Assembly (NCBI RefSeq): GCF_900107235.1
Contig: NZ_FNPF01000001.1
Span: forward strand, 124,001-188,000
Source: Citreimonas salinaria
GTDB taxonomy: Bacteria; Pseudomonadota; Alphaproteobacteria; Rhodobacterales; Rhodobacteraceae
Direction: 5' to 3'
Length of the DNA: 64,000 bases
The notes beneath the pieces were generated by a model. The model was not told where the DNA came from. It saw only the letters and a program-made list of their open reading frames with translations, and made no database searches. Shown one piece after another: positions 61,144-64,000 of this stretch. Both the position numbers and the translations under genes were made by a program. Within the stretch, counting starts at the first letter, position 1; each line of letters begins with the position of its first letter.

Positions 61144-62562
61144 ATGACGTTCGTTGTCTTCACAAACGGTCTTCTGCTGGTGGGCATGGGCATCCTGATG
61201 GCGGTGAACGCACTGCTGTTCCCCATGACCCGGATGGTATTCCTCGAGGCCGCGCTGCTGACGACGACGGTCGGCGGGCTGGTCTGCATCAGCACCGCGA
61301 ACCGGCTCGGCGAGATGAGCCGCCTGCACTCGTTCCTGCTGACCGGCAGCACGTGGATCACGGCCGCCATCGCCGGGGCCTTGCCCCTCTGGCTTTGGGA
61401 GATGTCGCCAGCCGACGCGTTCTTCGAGGCGATGTCGGGCATCACCACCACCGGCTCGACCGTGATGGTCGGCCTCGACGCGACCGAGCGCGGGATCCTG
61501 CTGTGGCGCGCGTTGCTTCAGTGGATCGGCGGGATCGGCTTCATCGTCGCGGGCATCGCGCTGCTGCCCATCATGCGGGTCGGCGGCATGCAGCTGTTCC
61601 GGACCGAGAGTTCGGAGAAGGGCGAAAAGCAGCTGGCCAGCGCTGCCCGCTTCGCCTCGGCGACGATCTGGATCTATCTGGTCCTAACCTTCGTCTGCAT
61701 CCTGGCCTACATCGCCGGCGGCATGAACACCTTCGAGGCGATCGCCCACGCGTTCACCACCGTCGCGACCGGCGGGTATTCGACGTCGGATTCCTCGTTC
61801 GGCCTGTTCGACAGCGCCTATCTCCAGTGGATGGCGACGCTGTTCATGCTGGCGGGTGCGCTGCCCTTCGCCTGGTATATCCGCGTCCTCAACCGCGGCG
61901 CCGTGCGCAGCGAGCAGGTCCAGGCGCTGATCGTCACGCTGGCGGTGGTCATCCTGGTCATGACCGCCTGGCGCGTCATCACGGCAGGCTCGCCCGTTTT
62001 CGAGACGCTGCGCCTCGTGGCCTTCAACGTCGTCTCCGTCGTGACGACGACCGGCTACGCCACCACCGACTACACCGCCTGGGGGCCCTTCGCCGTCGCG
62101 GTCTTCGTCTGTCTGACGGCAATGGGCGGCTGCACGGGCTCCACCTCGGGGGGCGCCAAGATGATGCGGTGGATCGTGTTCATGCGCAGCGCCAGGGCCC
62201 AGATCAAGCGCATCCGCCAACCACATGGCGTTCTCCCGATCCGGTACGAGGGGCGCTCCGTCGCCCAGGACGTCATGAGCGGCGTCATAACCTTCTTCGT
62301 CTTCTATTTCGCATCGGTGGTCGTTCTGGCCATCGCGCTGAGCCTGTTCGGCCTGGACATGACCACGTCGCTGTCCGGCGCGCTGACGGCCGTGGCCAAT
62401 GTCGGTCCCGGCGTCGGAGAGATCATCGGCCCGGCCGGCAGTTTCGCCTCGCTGCCCGACGGCGCGAAATGGCTGCTCTCCTTCGGCATGTACATCGGTC
62501 GGCTCGAGATGCTGACGGTCTTCGTCCTCATGGCCCCGGCATTCTGGCGCGAGGTCGCGTGA
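61144..62562 (+). CDS. trkH: Trk-type potassium uptake permease TrkH
   Basis: A 472-residue K+ transporter with four pore repeats. The selectivity-filter loops are GITTTGSTVM, FTTVATGGYST, VVTTTGYATT and VANVGPGVGEI, one in each repeat; the glycines are all kept. The regulatory NAD-binding partner TrkA is not in the window. ATG at 61144 gives a normal first helix. Confidence 0.95.
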   Translation: MTFVVFTNGLLLVGMGILMAVNALLFPMTRMVFLEAALLTTTVGGLVCISTANRLGEMSRLHSFLLTGSTWITAAIAGALPLWLWEMSPADAFFEAMSGITTTGSTVMVGLDATERGILLWRALLQWIGGIGFIVAGIALLPIMRVGGMQLFRTESSEKGEKQLASAARFASATIWIYLVLTFVCILAYIAGGMNTFEAIAHAFTTVATGGYSTSDSSFGLFDSAYLQWMATLFMLAGALPFAWYIRVLNRGAVRSEQVQALIVTLAVVILVMTAWRVITAGSPVFETLRLVAFNVVSVVTTTGYATTDYTAWGPFAVAVFVCLTAMGGCTGSTSGGAKMMRWIVFMRSARAQIKRIRQPHGVLPIRYEGRSVAQDVMSGVITFFVFYFASVVVLAIALSLFGLDMTTSLSGALTAVANVGPGVGEIIGPAGSFASLPDGAKWLLSFGMYIGRLEMLTVFVLMAPAFWREVA

Positions 62563-62877
62563 CGCGCGGCCTCGGCGGACCCGACCGAGGGCCGCGTCGC
62601 GCCATCAACGGGACAAGCCGCCACGGGCAACAGCCCTGACAGGCCCATCGAGACCTGCCCGAGGATCACGCTGCCGCGCCCCGGACAACGCCTGAACGCG
62701 CCTCGCCGTGCGGATTCCTGACCAAGGTCCACCCGCACACTGCCGTAACGTCACGTCATCAGCCAGCCCGAGAGCGGGTGCGCCGCGCCGGACGCCTCTG
62801 TAAGCTTGTCCGGCGGACGCACGAGCGAGAAGATGCAATATTCCCGGTGGCGTGCGTCGGACAGGGAGGGATTACGA
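62563..62877. other. Intergenic region trkH to substrate-binding protein
   Basis: A 315-base segment with no supported gene. Just after the trkH stop an imperfect GC inverted repeat (about 62563-62600, CGCGGCC(C)TCGG arms with a bulge, no T-run) may act as a terminator. A strong AGGGAGGG ribosome site sits at the right end for the next gene. Confidence 0.5.
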
Positions 62878-64000
62878 ATGAAGACGTTGTTTGCAGCGAC
62901 GCTTGCATCGGTCGTGGCGACCGGCGCGGCGCAGGCGGAGATCCGCATCGGCCATGTCTATGGCCAGACCGGACCGCTGGAGGCCTATGCCGCGCAGAGC
63001 CACACGGGCCTGATGCTCGGCCTAGAATATGCCACCGAAGGCACGATGGAGATCGACGGCGAGCCGATTACCGTCCTCGAATACGACACGCAGCTCGACC
63101 CGGCGCGGGGCCGTTCGCTGTTGGCCGAGGCCTACGGCGACGACGACGTGCAGATCGCCGTCGGGCCCGTCAGCTCGGGCGTGGCGCTGGCCATGCTGCC
63201 CGTGGCCGAGGAATACGAGCGCATCCTGATCGTCGAGCCCGCCGTGGCCGATTCGATCACCGGCGAGAACTGGAACCGCTACATCTTCCGCACCGGGCGC
63301 AACTCGTCCCAGGACGCGATCGCCAACGCGGTGGCGCTGGGCGGCGAGGGCGTGGCGGTGGCGACGCTTGCGCAGGACTACGCCTTCGGACGCGACGGCG
63401 TGGCCGCCTTCCGCGAGGCGCTGGAGGAGACCGGGGCCACCATCGCGCACGAGGAATACGTGCCGACCGAGACGACCGACTTCACCGCCGCGGCCGAGCG
63501 CATCTTCAACGCGATGGGCGACGTCGAGGCGGAGCGGAAGCTTCTGTTCATCATCTGGGCCGGCGGCGGCAACCCGATGGGCCAGATCAACGCGATGGAT
63601 CCGTCGCGCTTCGACATCGAGATCGCGACCGGCGGCAACATCCTGCCCGCGCTGGTGGCCTATCGTGAACTGCCGGGGCTGGAGGGCGCGACCTATTACT
63701 ATCACGAGATCCCCGACAACGCGGTGAACGACTGGCTGGTCGAGACGCACCAGGAGCGTTACGACAGCCCGCCGGACTTCTTCACCGCGGGCGGCATGGC
63801 CGCGGGCATCGCCGTGGTCGAGGCGATCCGTGCCGCGGGCGGCGCCGATGACACCGAGGCGCTGATCGAGGCGATGGAGGGCATGTCCTGGGAGACGCCG
63901 AAGGGCACGATGACCTTCCGCCCCGAAGACCACCAGGCGCTGCAGTCGATGTACCACTTCCGCACCGAGGTCCGCGAAGGCGTGGATTACGGCGTGCCGG
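62878..64000 (+). CDS. Branched-chain-amino-acid-type ABC transporter substrate-binding protein (3' partial)
   Basis: The first 374 codons of a periplasmic type I binding protein (LivJ/urea-binding superfamily); the frame runs off the window end. A signal peptide of about 20 residues (cleavage after AAQA) precedes EIRIGHVYGQTGPLEAYA, the typical first strand. The middle has VGPVSSGVALAMLPVAEEYERI, and the C-terminal domain has FFTAGGMAAGIAVVEAIRAAGG and TPKGTMTFRPEDHQALQSMY. Ligand unknown: relatives bind amino acids, aromatics or amides. Very good ribosome site eight bases before the ATG. Confidence 0.9.
   Translation, partial: MKTLFAATLASVVATGAAQAEIRIGHVYGQTGPLEAYAAQSHTGLMLGLEYATEGTMEIDGEPITVLEYDTQLDPARGRSLLAEAYGDDDVQIAVGPVSSGVALAMLPVAEEYERILIVEPAVADSITGENWNRYIFRTGRNSSQDAIANAVALGGEGVAVATLAQDYAFGRDGVAAFREALEETGATIAHEEYVPTETTDFTAAAERIFNAMGDVEAERKLLFIIWAGGGNPMGQINAMDPSRFDIEIATGGNILPALVAYRELPGLEGATYYYHEIPDNAVNDWLVETHQERYDSPPDFFTAGGMAAGIAVVEAIRAAGGADDTEALIEAMEGMSWETPKGTMTFRPEDHQALQSMYHFRTEVREGVDYGVP

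Overview
The window is about 64 kb of GC-rich, gene-dense chromosomal DNA. Gene content and order point to an alphaproteobacterium of the Rhodobacteraceae/Roseobacteraceae type. The order folK-rpoZ-rel-DUF2062-pdxJ-acpS-lepB-rnc-era-DUF1491-recO, the pair moaD-moaE behind pgsA, and an NAD-dependent FdsBA-type formate dehydrogenase all fit that group. I saw no tRNA, rRNA, CRISPR array, insertion sequence or prophage.

Layout. (1) 1-6594: end of an fds formate dehydrogenase operon (fdsB partial, fdsA), a convergent membrane histidine kinase and a GntR/FCD regulator. (2) 6655-17856, minus strand: molybdopterin synthase genes, pgsA, and a housekeeping run (recO, DUF1491, era, eamA, rnc, lepB, acpS, pdxJ, DUF2062, rel, rpoZ, folK), with many stop/start overlaps. 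(3) 18005-21274, plus strand: NYN-domain protein, small YqaA-like membrane protein, ispH, DUF3429, rnhA. (4) 21396-26873: glnK-amtB, a class A penicillin-binding protein and an mlaC/mlaA pair. (5) 27066-34032, plus strand: type I secretion ABC/HlyD pair, then RidA, GDPD, DUF482, phhB and a P1 peptidase. (6) 34365-48073, plus strand: a glucosylglycerol/glycogen locus. (7) 48290-64000: monomeric isocitrate dehydrogenase with a clear terminator, 3-hydroxyisobutyrate-dehydrogenase-like enzyme, RND efflux pair, pobA, a HisKA_2 kinase with a MetOD1-like partner, a GH13 remnant, a SpeE-like methyltransferase, mscL, trkH and the start of a branched-chain-amino-acid-type binding protein.

The most interesting region is 34.4-48.1 kb. 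Intact glgP, glgC, glgA, glgX and malQ are interleaved with broken genes. These are a gpsA pseudogene; an open HAD phosphatase whose catalytic nucleophile Asp is Ala; a ggpS (glucosylglycerol-phosphate synthase) pseudogene that has lost its start codon, carries frameshifts and a nonsense codon, and is truncated; a glgB with an in-frame loss of roughly half the gene plus a frameshift; and a terminal GH13-like pseudogene resembling glucosylglycerol hydrolase. GlgC would have supplied ADP-glucose both to GlgA and to GgpS, and GpsA the glycerol-3-phosphate. I read this as a compatible-solute and storage-glucan island in which the glucosylglycerol branch and the glycogen-branching step have been lost while linear glucan synthesis and breakdown remain intact. 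A further GH13 alpha-glucosidase remnant lies at about 59 kb.

Limits: all functions come from reading translated sequence and recalled family motifs. No database search was run, and pseudogene calls assume the base calls are right.
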